Counted from the stretch's first letter, positions 17,072 through 26,636 are shown. The stretch: DNA of 64,000 nucleotides from an uncultured Lachnospiraceae bacterium (GCA_934364805.1 CAKRMH010000001.1:124001-188000); one strand, 5' to 3'. Notes: generated by a model not told the origin, from the sequence alone. Numbers and translations are program-made.

Positions 17072-19030
17072 ATGAAACAAAACAAAGTAAATTATGAATT
17101 TGATGAAGCCTTTGACAAGAAGTTCTACTATGATGGGGACGATCTTGGCGCTGTTTATACAGTGGAAAAGACAAACTTCCGGCTGTGGGCACCGACCGCA
17201 GAAAGCGTGGTACTTCGTCTGTTTGAACAGGGAGACGGAGAATGCCTGCTTGCAGAATATCCGATGCAGCAGTCACAACATGGAACCTGGGTATATGAGT
17301 ATCTGGGAGATCTGGAAGGCAGATATTATACCTACCTTGTGAAATGCGGTGAGGGAGAGAAAGAAACGATTGATCCTTATGCGAAAGCAGCCGGAGTGAA
17401 TGGAAAGCGTGCCATGATAACCGATCTGAAAAAGACAGATCCAGCTGGATTTGATAAGGATCATGGACCGGCACTTTTACATTATACGGATGCTGTGATC
17501 TGCGAAATTTCCATTGCGGATACAACGGCTGATGCATCGTGTCACGCAGAATATCCGGGAAAATATCTGGGACTGACAGAAAGTAACACAGTAAATGACG
17601 AAGGAATGGCAACCGGAACCGATCATCTGAAGGAACTGGGAGTCACACATGTGCAGATCATGCCATCGTTTGACTTTGGAAGCATTGATGAATCGGATCT
17701 TTCGGATCATCCTTATAACTGGGGATATGATCCGCTGAATTATAATGTGCCGGAGGGCTCATTTGCAACCGATCCGTATCATGGTGAGGTAAGAATCCGT
17801 GAGTACAAACAGATGGTGCAGCATTTCCACCAAAATGGTATTGGTGTTATTATGGATGTTGTGTTTAATCATACCCATAATATTGAGGGCAGCTGTTTCC
17901 AGAAGACGGTTCCGGATTATTTCTACAGAAAAGATGGGGAGCAGTATTCGGATGCATCGGCATGTGGAAATGAGATCGCATCGGATCGGGCAATGGTCCG
18001 TAAATATATTGTGGATTCCGTATGTTACTGGGCAAAGGAGTATCACATTGACGGATACCGCTTTGATCTGATGGGATGTCTGGACATTGAAACGATGCAG
18101 CAGGTTTATGACGAACTGAAGAAAATCAATCCGGATATCATGGTATATGGTGAGGGATGGACAGGAGGAGATTCTACACTTCCGGTCGATCAAAGAGCAT
18201 TAAAGGTCAATATCCCGAAACTGCAAGGTGTCGGAGCGTTTTCCGATGACATCCGTGATAATATCAGAGGTCATGTTTTCTATGAAAAAGAAAAGGGATA
18301 TGTAAGCGGTGAACCAGGAAAAGAAAATGCGATCCGTTATTCGGTTGCAGGGGCGTGCCGGCATCCGCAGGTCGATTACAAGGCATATGAGTACACAAAG
18401 TCTGGTGCCTGGGCGAAAAATCCGGTGGATACGATCAATTATGTTTCGTGCCATGATAATCTGACTTTGTGGGATAAAATGAGTATTTCCTGCAGCGAAG
18501 AGGATGAAGAGACAAGGATCAGGATGTGCAGGCTTGCTGCATCGATTGTGTTTACATCGCAGGGTGTTCCGTTTTTCCTTCAGGGAGAAGAGTTTTTACG
18601 CAGCAAACCAATCGAAGGCAGACCAGGTGAAGTATCTGAGAACAGCTATAATCTGCCGTTGTATACAAATGGGTTGAGATATGACCTGCTGTCCTGCAAT
18701 AAAGATGTATTTGAATATTACAAAGGTCTGATCGCATTCCGAAAAGCACATAAAGGACTGCGCATGGCAACGCAGAAAGAAGTGGAAGAACATCTGGTGT
18801 TTTTCCCAGATAAGGCAAAGAATGTTGTTTCATTCATCATTCAGGATGAAAAAGAACAGATTTTTGTTGCGTACAATGCGAATAAAGATGCAGTTAGAAT
18901 CAGCCTTCCAGAAGGAGAAGCATGGAATCTCTGCGTAGATGGTACAAAAGCAGGATGCGATACACTGCAGCAGATATCCGGTACATATGAGATCCCGGGA
19001 ATTGCCTGTATTGCAGCGTATCGTTCCTGA
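17072..19030 (+). CDS. pulA: Type I pullulanase (GH13), intracellular
   Basis: Debranches pullulan, limit dextrins or glycogen at alpha-1,6 bonds. The 652-residue protein lacks a signal peptide and starts with a CBM48-like domain ('FRLWAPTAESVVLRLF'). The pullulanase signature YNWGYDP lies near residue 214. The GH13 catalytic residues are all present: region I 'DVVFNHTHN', nucleophile Asp332 in DGYRFDLMG, acid/base Glu361 in YGEGWTGG, and stabiliser Asp462 in SCHDN. With malQ nearby it would degrade maltodextrins or glycogen inside the cell. It contrasts with the GH13 protein at 57562, which has lost these residues. Confidence 0.95.
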   Translation: MKQNKVNYEFDEAFDKKFYYDGDDLGAVYTVEKTNFRLWAPTAESVVLRLFEQGDGECLLAEYPMQQSQHGTWVYEYLGDLEGRYYTYLVKCGEGEKETIDPYAKAAGVNGKRAMITDLKKTDPAGFDKDHGPALLHYTDAVICEISIADTTADASCHAEYPGKYLGLTESNTVNDEGMATGTDHLKELGVTHVQIMPSFDFGSIDESDLSDHPYNWGYDPLNYNVPEGSFATDPYHGEVRIREYKQMVQHFHQNGIGVIMDVVFNHTHNIEGSCFQKTVPDYFYRKDGEQYSDASACGNEIASDRAMVRKYIVDSVCYWAKEYHIDGYRFDLMGCLDIETMQQVYDELKKINPDIMVYGEGWTGGDSTLPVDQRALKVNIPKLQGVGAFSDDIRDNIRGHVFYEKEKGYVSGEPGKENAIRYSVAGACRHPQVDYKAYEYTKSGAWAKNPVDTINYVSCHDNLTLWDKMSISCSEEDEETRIRMCRLAASIVFTSQGVPFFLQGEEFLRSKPIEGRPGEVSENSYNLPLYTNGLRYDLLSCNKDVFEYYKGLIAFRKAHKGLRMATQKEVEEHLVFFPDKAKNVVSFIIQDEKEQIFVAYNANKDAVRISLPEGEAWNLCVDGTKAGCDTLQQISGTYEIPGIACIAAYRS

Positions 19031-19039
19031 AATACCGCA

Positions 19040-20299
19040 TTATAATGTAGATTTGTTGATGTAGTTTGTTTTGTATTTGGAATAAATGATCTTCTGGCTG
19101 CGGTAGAGTCCAAAGTATCCGGATAACATGTAGCTTAATGCTACAGATAAGAGGAAATATGGCATACCGTCGTAACCGAACAATTCAAAACTAATCAAAA
19201 GTGATGAGATCGGGCAGTTTGTAACACCGCAGAATACGGCGGTCATTCCTACAGCAGTACATAAAGTTGGGGAAAAACCGAAAGTCAGTCCAAACAGGCA
19301 TCCGAACGCAGCACCGATGAAGAAGGATGGAACGATTTCTCCACCCTTATATCCGGCACCAAGCGTACATGCCGTGAAAATGATTTTCAGAAGAAATGCT
19401 TCCGGGCGTACAGAACCATCGATACACTGGGCGATAATATTGATTCCGGTTCCGTTGTAATTCTGGTTTCCGACAAGAAGTGTCAGAAACAGTACAATGC
19501 AGCCGCCGACAAAGACACGCAGGTATGGGTTCTGGAAAAGCTTCTTATAAAGATGTTCACTTTCGTGTAATGCCACACAGAATAAAATACTTACAAGTGC
19601 ACAGAGCACGGCAAGAATGGAAATGCGGACAGAATTCCCGATGGAAAAAACAGGAATATCGGTGATCAGGAACATTTCGTTGGATACACCAAAAGAATAT
19701 GCGATTCCATGTGCGATCAGAGAACTGATCACGCATGGAACGAGAGCTGCGTAATACATAACACCGACACTGACAACTTCCATAGGAAAGATCGCTGCGG
19801 CCATTGGTGTTCCAAACAGTGCGGAGAATGCCGCACTCATGCCGCACATGATCATGATATGTTTGTCTTTTTCATCAAAGCGAAAAAGCCTGCCGAGTGT
19901 ATTACCGAGGCTTCCTCCCATCTGAAGAGCAGCACCCTCTCTTCCGGCAGAACCGCCAAGCAGATGGGTGATTAATGTCGAAATGAAGATCAGTGGTGCC
20001 ATCCTGAACGGAAGCTCATCATCGGAATGAATGGCGGAAAGAACCAGATTGGTACCGGTGTCTTTTTCATCGTGGAGCATATGATAGAGCGCAACGATCG
20101 CAAGACCTCCAACAGGGAGAAAAAAGATCAGCCACGGATTTTGTGTGCGTACAACAGTTACAAGCGACATGCCAAAATAGAAGGCAGTACCGCAAAGTCC
20201 GACGATGATCCCGACCAGTACCGCAAAGATGATCCACTTGACGGAAGTGACCGCACGTTTAAAATTATGCTGCATTTTATGTTTTATCTGATTGTTCAT
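19040..20299 (-). CDS. ClC-family anion channel/antiporter
   Basis: A 419-residue polytopic membrane protein of the ClC superfamily. The key 'GSAGREGAALQMGGSLGN' segment carries the gating glutamate, although the usual GREGP proline is Ala. The later pore segment is 'GAGYKGGEIVPSFFIGAAFG' where typical Cl- transporters have GGiFaPsl. I see no clear GSGIP serine motif. I chose the ATG at 20299, which has AAGGGG 8 bases upstream. It converges on pulA with a 9-base gap and no terminator between them. It may carry fluoride or another anion rather than chloride, but no fluoride riboswitch is seen upstream. Confidence 0.85.
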   Translation of the reverse strand: MNNQIKHKMQHNFKRAVTSVKWIIFAVLVGIIVGLCGTAFYFGMSLVTVVRTQNPWLIFFLPVGGLAIVALYHMLHDEKDTGTNLVLSAIHSDDELPFRMAPLIFISTLITHLLGGSAGREGAALQMGGSLGNTLGRLFRFDEKDKHIMIMCGMSAAFSALFGTPMAAAIFPMEVVSVGVMYYAALVPCVISSLIAHGIAYSFGVSNEMFLITDIPVFSIGNSVRISILAVLCALVSILFCVALHESEHLYKKLFQNPYLRVFVGGCIVLFLTLLVGNQNYNGTGINIIAQCIDGSVRPEAFLLKIIFTACTLGAGYKGGEIVPSFFIGAAFGCLFGLTFGFSPTLCTAVGMTAVFCGVTNCPISSLLISFELFGYDGMPYFLLSVALSYMLSGYFGLYRSQKIIYSKYKTNYINKSTL

Positions 20300-20457
20300 T
20301 AGGTTATCCCCTTTTCGAGTTCTGATGTATAACATAATAGTAGCATTGCAAATTGAATTTTACAATGGGTTTCCAGATTTTGGGTTTGTCCGATTCGTCA
20401 ATTCTCATAAAAATAACTTACGAAAATTAGCGAAAAAGTAGAAAAAGAAAGAAATTA

Positions 20458-20486
20458 TTGAAATAGCTGCCGGAAAAAACTATACT
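20458..20486 (+). promoter_or_regulatory. Promoter of malQ
   Basis: TTGAAA (20458-20463) and TATACT (20481-20486) are spaced by 17 bases, giving a start near 20493. Confidence 0.8.
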
Positions 20487-20498
20487 GTTTTTAATTGG

Positions 20499-20514
20499 AT
20501 GAAAACGTTCCCGG
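20499..20514 (+). promoter_or_regulatory. cre-like LacI/CcpA-family operator in the malQ leader
   Basis: ATGAAAACGTTCCCGG fits the catabolite-responsive consensus WTGNAANCGNWNNC in all core positions and departs only at the last two. Its place just after the predicted start site would allow roadblock repression by CcpA, or by a MalR-type regulator, when preferred sugars are present. Confidence 0.5.
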
Positions 20515-20565
20515 CGGGATGAATACATACGAAAAATGAAATTGGGTTTCAGGAGGAATAGAATA

Positions 20566-22068
20566 ATGAGAACAAGTGGTGTCTTAATGCCGATATCTTC
20601 ACTGCCATCACCATATGGCATTGGAACAATGGGAAAGGCAGCGAGAAAATTTATTGATTTTCTGGATAAGTCAGGTCAGACTTACTGGCAGATACTTCCA
20701 ATCTGTCCAACCAGTTATGGAGATTCTCCATATCAGTCGTTTTCAAGCTTTGCAGGTAATCCGTATTTTATCGATCTCGAATATCTCTGCAAAGACGGAC
20801 TGTTAAAGAAAAGTGAATGTGAATCTTTCGACTGGGGTGGAAGTAAGAAATACGTAGATTATGGAACCATGTATGAGTCCAGATATGCTCTTTTGAAGAA
20901 GGCATATGCGAGATTTGTAAAAAAGCTTCCGGATGATTATAAGGAATTCTGCAAAAACGAGGCTGAATGGTTAGAGGAATATGCATTATTCATGGCTTTA
21001 AAAGATGCAAACGACGGTGTTGCATGGCTGGAGTGGGAGAAAGACCTGAAATTCCGCAAGCCGGAAGCAATTGCGGCAGCAAAGAAAAAGTATGCACAGG
21101 ATATTGAATTTTACTGTATGCTCCAGTACCTGTTCTTTAAACAGTGGAGAGAATTAAAAGCATACGCAAATGGTAAAGGAATTGAGATCATCGGTGATGT
21201 CCCAATCTATGTTGCGCTTGACAGTGCAGATGTATGGGCAAACCCAACGCAGTTCTACCTGAATAAAGACCTTGATCCGATCGAAGTGGCAGGATGCCCT
21301 CCGGATGCATTTTCGGAAGATGGACAGCTTTGGGGCAATCCGTTATTCCGCTGGGATGTTATGAAAAAAGACAATTATACGTGGTGGACAAAACGTATTT
21401 CTGCTATGGCAGATCTGTATGATATCGTAAGAATCGATCATTTCAGAGGATTTGATTCCTACTATGCAATTCCGGCAAAGGATGACACTGCGAAAAACGG
21501 AAAGTGGAAAGAGGGACCAGGAATGGACCTTTTCCGTGCACTTGAGAAAAAACTTGGAAAGCTTCCGATCATTGTAGAGGATCTTGGATTTTTAACACCA
21601 TCGGTACATAAACTGCTCAAAGATTCCGGATTCCCGGGAATGAAGGTGATCCAGTTCGCATTTGATACCAGAGAAGACAGCGATTATCTTCCACATAACT
21701 ATCCGCAGCACTGCGTGGTTTATACCGGAACACATGATAACGATACCTGCATGGGCTGGATGAAAACTGCACCGAAACAGGCTGTAAAATATGCAAAAGA
21801 ATACTTAAACCTCACAAAAGAAGAGGGATATAACTGGGGAATGATGAGAGGAGCATGGTCATCGGTAGCAGATATGGCAATCGTTCCAATGCAGGATCTC
21901 ATCGGACTTGGTTCTGAAGCCCGGATCAACACTCCGTCTACCATTGGTAATAACTGGAAATGGCGTGCAACTGAGGAGCAGATCAATACAAAGCTTGCAA
22001 AGAGATTATATAAATACATGGTTATGTATGGCCGCGAGCGCAAAACAGAAGAAACCGAAGAAAAATAG
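20566..22068 (+). CDS. malQ: 4-alpha-glucanotransferase (amylomaltase, GH77)
   Basis: Disproportionates maltodextrins, transferring glucan segments and releasing glucose. The 500-residue protein starts 'RTSGVLMPISSLPSPYGIGTMG', a diagnostic MalQ N-terminus, and holds 'YWQILPICPTSYGDSPYQ', the nucleophile Asp291 in VRIDHFRGF, the acid/base glutamate in 'IVEDLG' and the stabilising Asp in 'TGTHDNDT'. The ATG at 20566 is chosen because AGGAGG lies 8 bases upstream; an in-frame ATG at 20536 lacks a ribosome site. It follows its own promoter and cre-like site. Confidence 0.96.
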   Translation: MRTSGVLMPISSLPSPYGIGTMGKAARKFIDFLDKSGQTYWQILPICPTSYGDSPYQSFSSFAGNPYFIDLEYLCKDGLLKKSECESFDWGGSKKYVDYGTMYESRYALLKKAYARFVKKLPDDYKEFCKNEAEWLEEYALFMALKDANDGVAWLEWEKDLKFRKPEAIAAAKKKYAQDIEFYCMLQYLFFKQWRELKAYANGKGIEIIGDVPIYVALDSADVWANPTQFYLNKDLDPIEVAGCPPDAFSEDGQLWGNPLFRWDVMKKDNYTWWTKRISAMADLYDIVRIDHFRGFDSYYAIPAKDDTAKNGKWKEGPGMDLFRALEKKLGKLPIIVEDLGFLTPSVHKLLKDSGFPGMKVIQFAFDTREDSDYLPHNYPQHCVVYTGTHDNDTCMGWMKTAPKQAVKYAKEYLNLTKEEGYNWGMMRGAWSSVADMAIVPMQDLIGLGSEARINTPSTIGNNWKWRATEEQINTKLAKRLYKYMVMYGRERKTEETEEK

Positions 22069-22080
22069 CATAATGAGAAC

Positions 22081-22123
22081 ACCCCTTCCATATATTTATT
22101 GTAAATGAGGAAGGGGTATTTTT
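22081..22123 (+). terminator. malQ terminator whose right arm is the spoIVA ribosome-binding site
   Basis: ACCCCTTCC (22081-22089) pairs with GGAAGGGGT (22109-22117) and is followed by ATTTTTA, so it should end malQ transcripts. The right arm contains AGGAAGGGG, the ribosome-binding site 7 bases before the spoIVA ATG, so read-through RNA would have that site sequestered. Confidence 0.75.
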
Positions 22124-23635
22124 ATGGACAAAAATACAAACAGTGAATTTAACCTGTACAAAGACATTCAGGGGCGGACAGATGGAGAAATCTATATTGG
22201 CGTTGTAGGCCCGGTAAGAACCGGAAAATCCACATTTATTAAACGGTTTATGGATATATGTGTGATCCCGATGATGGAAGATGGAGGTGCAAAGGAAAGA
22301 CTGATCGATGAACTTCCGCAGTCTGCCCAGGGAAAAACGATCATGACAACCGAACCGAAATTTATTCCACAGGAAGCAGCACAGGTGACACTTGAAGATG
22401 GAAGCAGCATCCGTATGCGGATGATCGATTGTGTGGGCTTTATGGTGGATGGTGCGAGTGGACACATGGAAGGAAACGGAGAGCGCATGGTGAAAACACC
22501 GTGGTCAGAGGAAGAGATTCCGTTTGTAGATGCAGCAAGGATCGGAACCAAGAAGGTGATCCATGAGCATGCAACAATCGGTGTTGTAGTTACAACCGAT
22601 GGAACTGTAGGTGAGATTCCAAGGGAAAATTACCTCGCAGCAGAAAAACAGACAATCGATGAGATCAGTGGGATTGGAAAACCGTTTGTCATTGTTTTAA
22701 ACTGTGAACGTCCATACAGTGAAGAAACAAGGAAGCTGAAAGATCAGATGGAGCAGGAGTATCAGGCTCCGGTTATTCCGGTAAACTGTAAACAGATGCG
22801 GAAAGAAGATATTAACCGGATATTAGAGGCAATGCTTTATGAATTCCCGGTATCGAATGTGGCATTTTTTATTCCAGGATGGACAGAAATGCTTTCATCT
22901 GACCATTGGGTAAAAAAAATGCTGATCAACCGTGCACGGGAAATCATGGGGAATATGATCCGGATGCGGGATGTATATCAGGATACATGGAAAACAGGGC
23001 AGAGTCCGGATGCAGAAGGAGCACCTGGGCCAGTTACCAGGGAAGATATTAAGAGCATTTCGCTTGAACAGGGTACCGTAGCACTGGAGATGGAGGTAGA
23101 CGAAACATATTATTATCAGAATATCAGTGAGATGACCGGAATACCAATTGAAGGAGAATATCAGCTGATTGCCATGGTGAGGGAACTTGCTGCCATGAAA
23201 CAGGAATATGAGCAGGTAAAGGACGCAATGGATTCCGTACATATGAAAGGATATGGCGTGGTGATGCCGAAGCTTTCAGACATTAAAATGGAGAATCCGG
23301 TTCTGATCCGCCATGGTAATAAATTTGGGGTTAAGATCCATGCAATTTCGCCTTCGGTACATATGATCAGGGCAAATATTGAAACGGAGATCGCCCCGAT
23401 CGTTGGAAGCGAGGAACAGGCACAGGATCTGATCGATTATATCAAAAAAGGGGAGGAAAGCCAGGAGGGAATCTGGACAACGAATATTTTCGGAAAATCC
23501 GTGGGAGAACTTATGGAAGATGGAATCAAAAATAAGATCGCACTGATGGATGATGAATGCCAGATGAAGCTTCAGGATACGATGCAGAAAATCGTGAATG
23601 ACAGCAATGGAGGAATGATCTGCATTATCATATAA
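22124..23635 (+). CDS. spoIVA: Stage IV sporulation protein A (spore coat basement ATPase)
   Basis: ATP-hydrolysing protein that polymerises on the forespore surface as the platform for coat assembly. The 503-residue protein has the SpoIVA N-terminus with Walker A GPVRTGKST (residues 29-37, Lys35), a 'DCVGFMVDGA' Walker B-like segment, and the conserved central 'TTDGTVGEIPRE'. The C-terminal region is well conserved and ends in a hydrophobic 'CIII' tail. In Bacillus the gene is read by sigma-E; here no convincing sigma-E promoter could be assigned, as it would lie in the malQ 3' end. Confidence 0.96.
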   Translation: MDKNTNSEFNLYKDIQGRTDGEIYIGVVGPVRTGKSTFIKRFMDICVIPMMEDGGAKERLIDELPQSAQGKTIMTTEPKFIPQEAAQVTLEDGSSIRMRMIDCVGFMVDGASGHMEGNGERMVKTPWSEEEIPFVDAARIGTKKVIHEHATIGVVVTTDGTVGEIPRENYLAAEKQTIDEISGIGKPFVIVLNCERPYSEETRKLKDQMEQEYQAPVIPVNCKQMRKEDINRILEAMLYEFPVSNVAFFIPGWTEMLSSDHWVKKMLINRAREIMGNMIRMRDVYQDTWKTGQSPDAEGAPGPVTREDIKSISLEQGTVALEMEVDETYYYQNISEMTGIPIEGEYQLIAMVRELAAMKQEYEQVKDAMDSVHMKGYGVVMPKLSDIKMENPVLIRHGNKFGVKIHAISPSVHMIRANIETEIAPIVGSEEQAQDLIDYIKKGEESQEGIWTTNIFGKSVGELMEDGIKNKIALMDDECQMKLQDTMQKIVNDSNGGMICIII

Positions 23636-23669
23636 CACAATTTAAGGAGTTCCTATTTACCGATTTTTC

Positions 23670-23678
23670 TGGTATAAT
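23670..23678 (+). promoter_or_regulatory. Extended -10 promoter upstream of punA
   Basis: TGGTATAAT is an extended -10 (TGn plus perfect TATAAT at 23673-23678). The expected -35 region (TTCCTA) is poor. It lies 29 bases before the PNP start codon. Confidence 0.55.
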
Positions 23679-23706
23679 TTTATAGATTACAAAGGGGGGA
23701 TTTTGG

Positions 23707-24540
23707 ATGAATCCGGTATATGATAAACTGATGAAATGTTATGCATGTTTTCAGAAAAAAACAACGTTCAGACCACGTGTCGCACTGGTTTTGGGCTCAG
23801 GACTGGGAGATTATGCGAACGATATTCGGGTTGTGGAGACGCTTGACTATCATGAGATAGAAGGATTCCCGGTTTCTACAGTACCTGGACACAAAGGCCG
23901 GTTTATTTTTGGATATGTAGGAGATGTTCCGGTCGTCTGCATGCAGGGACGCATTCATTACTATGAAGGGTATGCAATGGAGGATGTGGTTCTTCCGATC
24001 CGGCTGATGAAGCTGATGGGGGCAGAAATACTTTTTTTGACGAATGCAGCGGGAGGAATCAGACAGGGTATGCAGGCAGGGGATTTTATGCTCCTGACAG
24101 GACAGATTGCCTCATTCGTTCCATCCCCGCTGATCGGACCAAATATGGATGAGCTTGGACCTCGCTTTCCGGATATGAGTCAGGTGTATGATCGTGCACT
24201 GCAGATGATCGTAAGAAAAACAGCACTGCATCTGGATATTTTCCTTCAGGAAGGCTGTTATGTCCAACTGACAGGACCGCAGTATGAAACACCTCAGGAA
24301 ATTGCCATGCTCAGGACACTTGGCGCAGATGCCGTCGGAATGAGCACCGCATGTGAGGCAGTTGCCGCAAAACATATGGGGATGCGGATCGTCGGGATAT
24401 CCTGCATATCCAATCTGGCCTGCGGGATCTCTCCGATTCCGCTGAGCCATAAGGAAGTGCAGGAGACAGCGGACCGGGTAGCTTTGCAATTTAAAAAACT
24501 GGTAACGGAAACTATCTTGGAGATTGGCCAAAGACAATAG
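23707..24540 (+). CDS. punA: Purine-nucleoside phosphorylase (trimeric, PNP I type)
   Basis: Phosphorolysis of inosine and guanosine to hypoxanthine or guanine and ribose-1-phosphate. The 277-residue protein has 'LVLGSGLGDYAN', 'VPGHKGRF', 'GRIHYYEGY', 'LTNAAGGI', 'GPQYETPQEI' with the base-pocket glutamate, and 'GMSTACEAVAAKHMG' with 'SNLACGI'. This is the trimeric low-molecular-mass family, not the hexameric DeoD type. GGGGG precedes the ATG. An amidohydrolase follows after 8 bases, so both probably act in nucleoside salvage. Confidence 0.95.
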   Translation: MNPVYDKLMKCYACFQKKTTFRPRVALVLGSGLGDYANDIRVVETLDYHEIEGFPVSTVPGHKGRFIFGYVGDVPVVCMQGRIHYYEGYAMEDVVLPIRLMKLMGAEILFLTNAAGGIRQGMQAGDFMLLTGQIASFVPSPLIGPNMDELGPRFPDMSQVYDRALQMIVRKTALHLDIFLQEGCYVQLTGPQYETPQEIAMLRTLGADAVGMSTACEAVAAKHMGMRIVGISCISNLACGISPIPLSHKEVQETADRVALQFKKLVTETILEIGQRQ

Positions 24541-24548
24541 GAGAACAT

Positions 24549-25847
24549 ATGAATATTCGTTTTTTTCATGCAAAGATCCTGATCTCGGAGCCGGATCATA
24601 AATTCCAGATCGCAGAAGGAGAACTCTGGGTCAAAGGAAGCCGGATTTGTTATATTGGAGACGGTGAAGATGTTATGGATGTGTGTGGACCGGATGAGGT
24701 ACTGATCTGGGACCGCGAAATTGATGTAAAGGGCAATTTATTAATGCCGGGATTTAAAGATGCCCATACACATACGGCAATGACGTTTTTAAGATCTTAT
24801 GCGGATGATCTTCCGCTTCAGGAATGGCTGAATGAGAAGGTGTTTCCGAATGAGGCCAGATTAAAGGAGCAGGACCCGTATCCACTGAATATACTTGGAA
24901 TTATGGAATATCTTACTTCCGGAATTACGGCGGATTTTGATATGTATCCATATCCGGCGATAACGGCAAAGGCAGCTGTGGATTGCGGATTCCGATCGGT
25001 AATCACCTCGGGATTTAATGATTTTGTGTCATCGGTCGGACAAATGGAAGAGGAGTATCACCAGATTAATGAGCTGAGTGAGCTGACAAGCTATATACCC
25101 GGATTCCATGCGGAATATACAACATCAGGCAAGCATATGGAGGAACTTGCAGATCTTGCAAACCGCCTGAAGACGCCGGTCTGGACACACAATTCGGAAA
25201 CAAAGCGGGAAGTGGAAGAATGCCAAAAGCGCTGGGGTAAAACACCGACACAGTTTATGGAATCCATAGGAATGTACGAATATGGCGGCGGTGGATATCA
25301 CTGCATCTGGTTTGAAGATGAAGATTTTGAAATATTCCGGAAACATCGTATGAGTGTTGTTACGAATCCGGCATCGAATCTGAAACTGGCGAGCGGGATT
25401 GCTCCGGTCAAACGCTTTCTGGACGAACATATCAATGTCGGGATCGGGACCGATGGACCGGCAAGCAATAACTGCCTGGATATGTTCCGGGAAATGTTTC
25501 TGGTATCCGGGCTTGCAAAGCTAAGAGAAGCGGATGCGGCCTGTGTTGGCGCAGAGGAGATCCTCTATATGGCGGTTACCGGAGGGGCACATGCAATGGG
25601 ACTTTGGGATTGCGACTGTCTGGCAAAAGGGAAAAAGGCAGATCTTATCATGATTGATCTAAATCAGCCGAATATGCAGCCAGAAAATAATCTTGTGACC
25701 AATCTGGTATACAGTGGAAGCAAGCAGAATGTAAAAATGACGATGGTCAATGGCGTGATACGGTATGAAGACGGAGCATTTTTCATTGGACAGGATCCGA
25801 AAGAAATATACCGCCAGGCAAACGCAATCATAGGCAGAATGAAATAA
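24549..25847 (+). CDS. Amidohydrolase, probable 5-methylthioadenosine/S-adenosylhomocysteine deaminase
   Basis: A 432-residue metal-dependent deaminase of the MtaD/TrzA/SsnA group. It carries the metal HxH motif in 'GFKDAHTHTAM', 'LPLQEWLNEKVFPNE' (typical of MTA/SAH deaminases), further metal His in 'WTHNSETKREVE', and the Asp of 'GIGTDGPASNN', then the C-terminal 'KGKKADLIMIDL'. It would deaminate adenine nucleosides such as MTA or SAH. Cotranscription with purine nucleoside phosphorylase suggests the inosine-type product is split next. Guanine deaminase or another aminohydrolase is less likely but possible. Confidence 0.87.
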   Translation: MNIRFFHAKILISEPDHKFQIAEGELWVKGSRICYIGDGEDVMDVCGPDEVLIWDREIDVKGNLLMPGFKDAHTHTAMTFLRSYADDLPLQEWLNEKVFPNEARLKEQDPYPLNILGIMEYLTSGITADFDMYPYPAITAKAAVDCGFRSVITSGFNDFVSSVGQMEEEYHQINELSELTSYIPGFHAEYTTSGKHMEELADLANRLKTPVWTHNSETKREVEECQKRWGKTPTQFMESIGMYEYGGGGYHCIWFEDEDFEIFRKHRMSVVTNPASNLKLASGIAPVKRFLDEHINVGIGTDGPASNNCLDMFREMFLVSGLAKLREADAACVGAEEILYMAVTGGAHAMGLWDCDCLAKGKKADLIMIDLNQPNMQPENNLVTNLVYSGSKQNVKMTMVNGVIRYEDGAFFIGQDPKEIYRQANAIIGRMK

Positions 25848-25864
25848 GGACAGAGGTAAAAGAT

Positions 25865-26611
25865 ATGCTGGTTCGATTTATACACCACAGCTGTTTTGTT
25901 GTAGAAACAGGCAGTAAGGTGCTGATATTTGATTATTTTGAAGGTGACCGTGTGAATGGATATCAGTTTGGCGGAAAAATTCCCGAGTATGACCGGAATA
26001 CGCCAATCTATATGTTTGCAAGCCACTGTCACCGGGATCATTTTGATATGGACATTCTCCGCTGGACAGAAAAATATCCCAATATAAAATATATTTTGTC
26101 TAAGGACATACGGATCAGTCCGAATTTCCTGAAAAAGCACGGGATTGATCCAAAGGTACGGGAACGGATACTTTTTGCGGCACCGGCTGCAGAATATGAA
26201 CTGGATGACATGAAGATCCGGACACTCCGGTCAACGGATGCGGGAGTGGCGTATTATGTCCGGACAGACGGGACAGGCATTTATCATGCCGGAGATCTGA
26301 ATATGTGGGTCTGGGATGGAGCCGGCGACCTGATCAACGGTCAGGTGAAGTCATTATACCGTTCCCAGATCCGGAAATTGGAAGGATTTCCGATCGAGGC
26401 CGCATTTGTTCCGATGGATCCAAGACTAGGCAAAAATGAATTTCTTGGAATTGACTATTTTATGAAAAACACAGAGTGTGAACATGTTTTTCCGATGCAC
26501 ATGTGGCAGGATTACAGTGGGATTGCCAGATATAAAAAGCGTATCACAAACCGGGATATGGCAGAACGGATCATGGATATCACGGAAGAAAATCAGAAAT
26601 TTGTCCTGTAG
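25865..26611 (+). CDS. Metallo-beta-lactamase-fold hydrolase, function unknown
   Basis: A 248-residue protein with the metal motif HxHxDH as 'SHCHRDHFD' near residue 56, a further ligand in 'YHAGDLNMW', and a late histidine in 'FPMHMW'. The sequence resembles the UlaG/UPF0173 branch of the superfamily, which includes small phosphoesterases and lactonases. AGAGGT precedes the ATG. It follows the deaminase by 17 bases and so probably belongs to the same purine or methylthio salvage unit; its substrate cannot be told from sequence. Confidence 0.83.
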   Translation: MLVRFIHHSCFVVETGSKVLIFDYFEGDRVNGYQFGGKIPEYDRNTPIYMFASHCHRDHFDMDILRWTEKYPNIKYILSKDIRISPNFLKKHGIDPKVRERILFAAPAAEYELDDMKIRTLRSTDAGVAYYVRTDGTGIYHAGDLNMWVWDGAGDLINGQVKSLYRSQIRKLEGFPIEAAFVPMDPRLGKNEFLGIDYFMKNTECEHVFPMHMWQDYSGIARYKKRITNRDMAERIMDITEENQKFVL

Positions 26612-26636
26612 AAGATCTGATAAATGGAATCGTTAC

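Noticed and set aside
20300..20457. Fluoride riboswitch upstream of the ClC gene
   Set aside because: The minus-strand leader lacks the conserved GGnGAUGG and other fluoride-motif elements.
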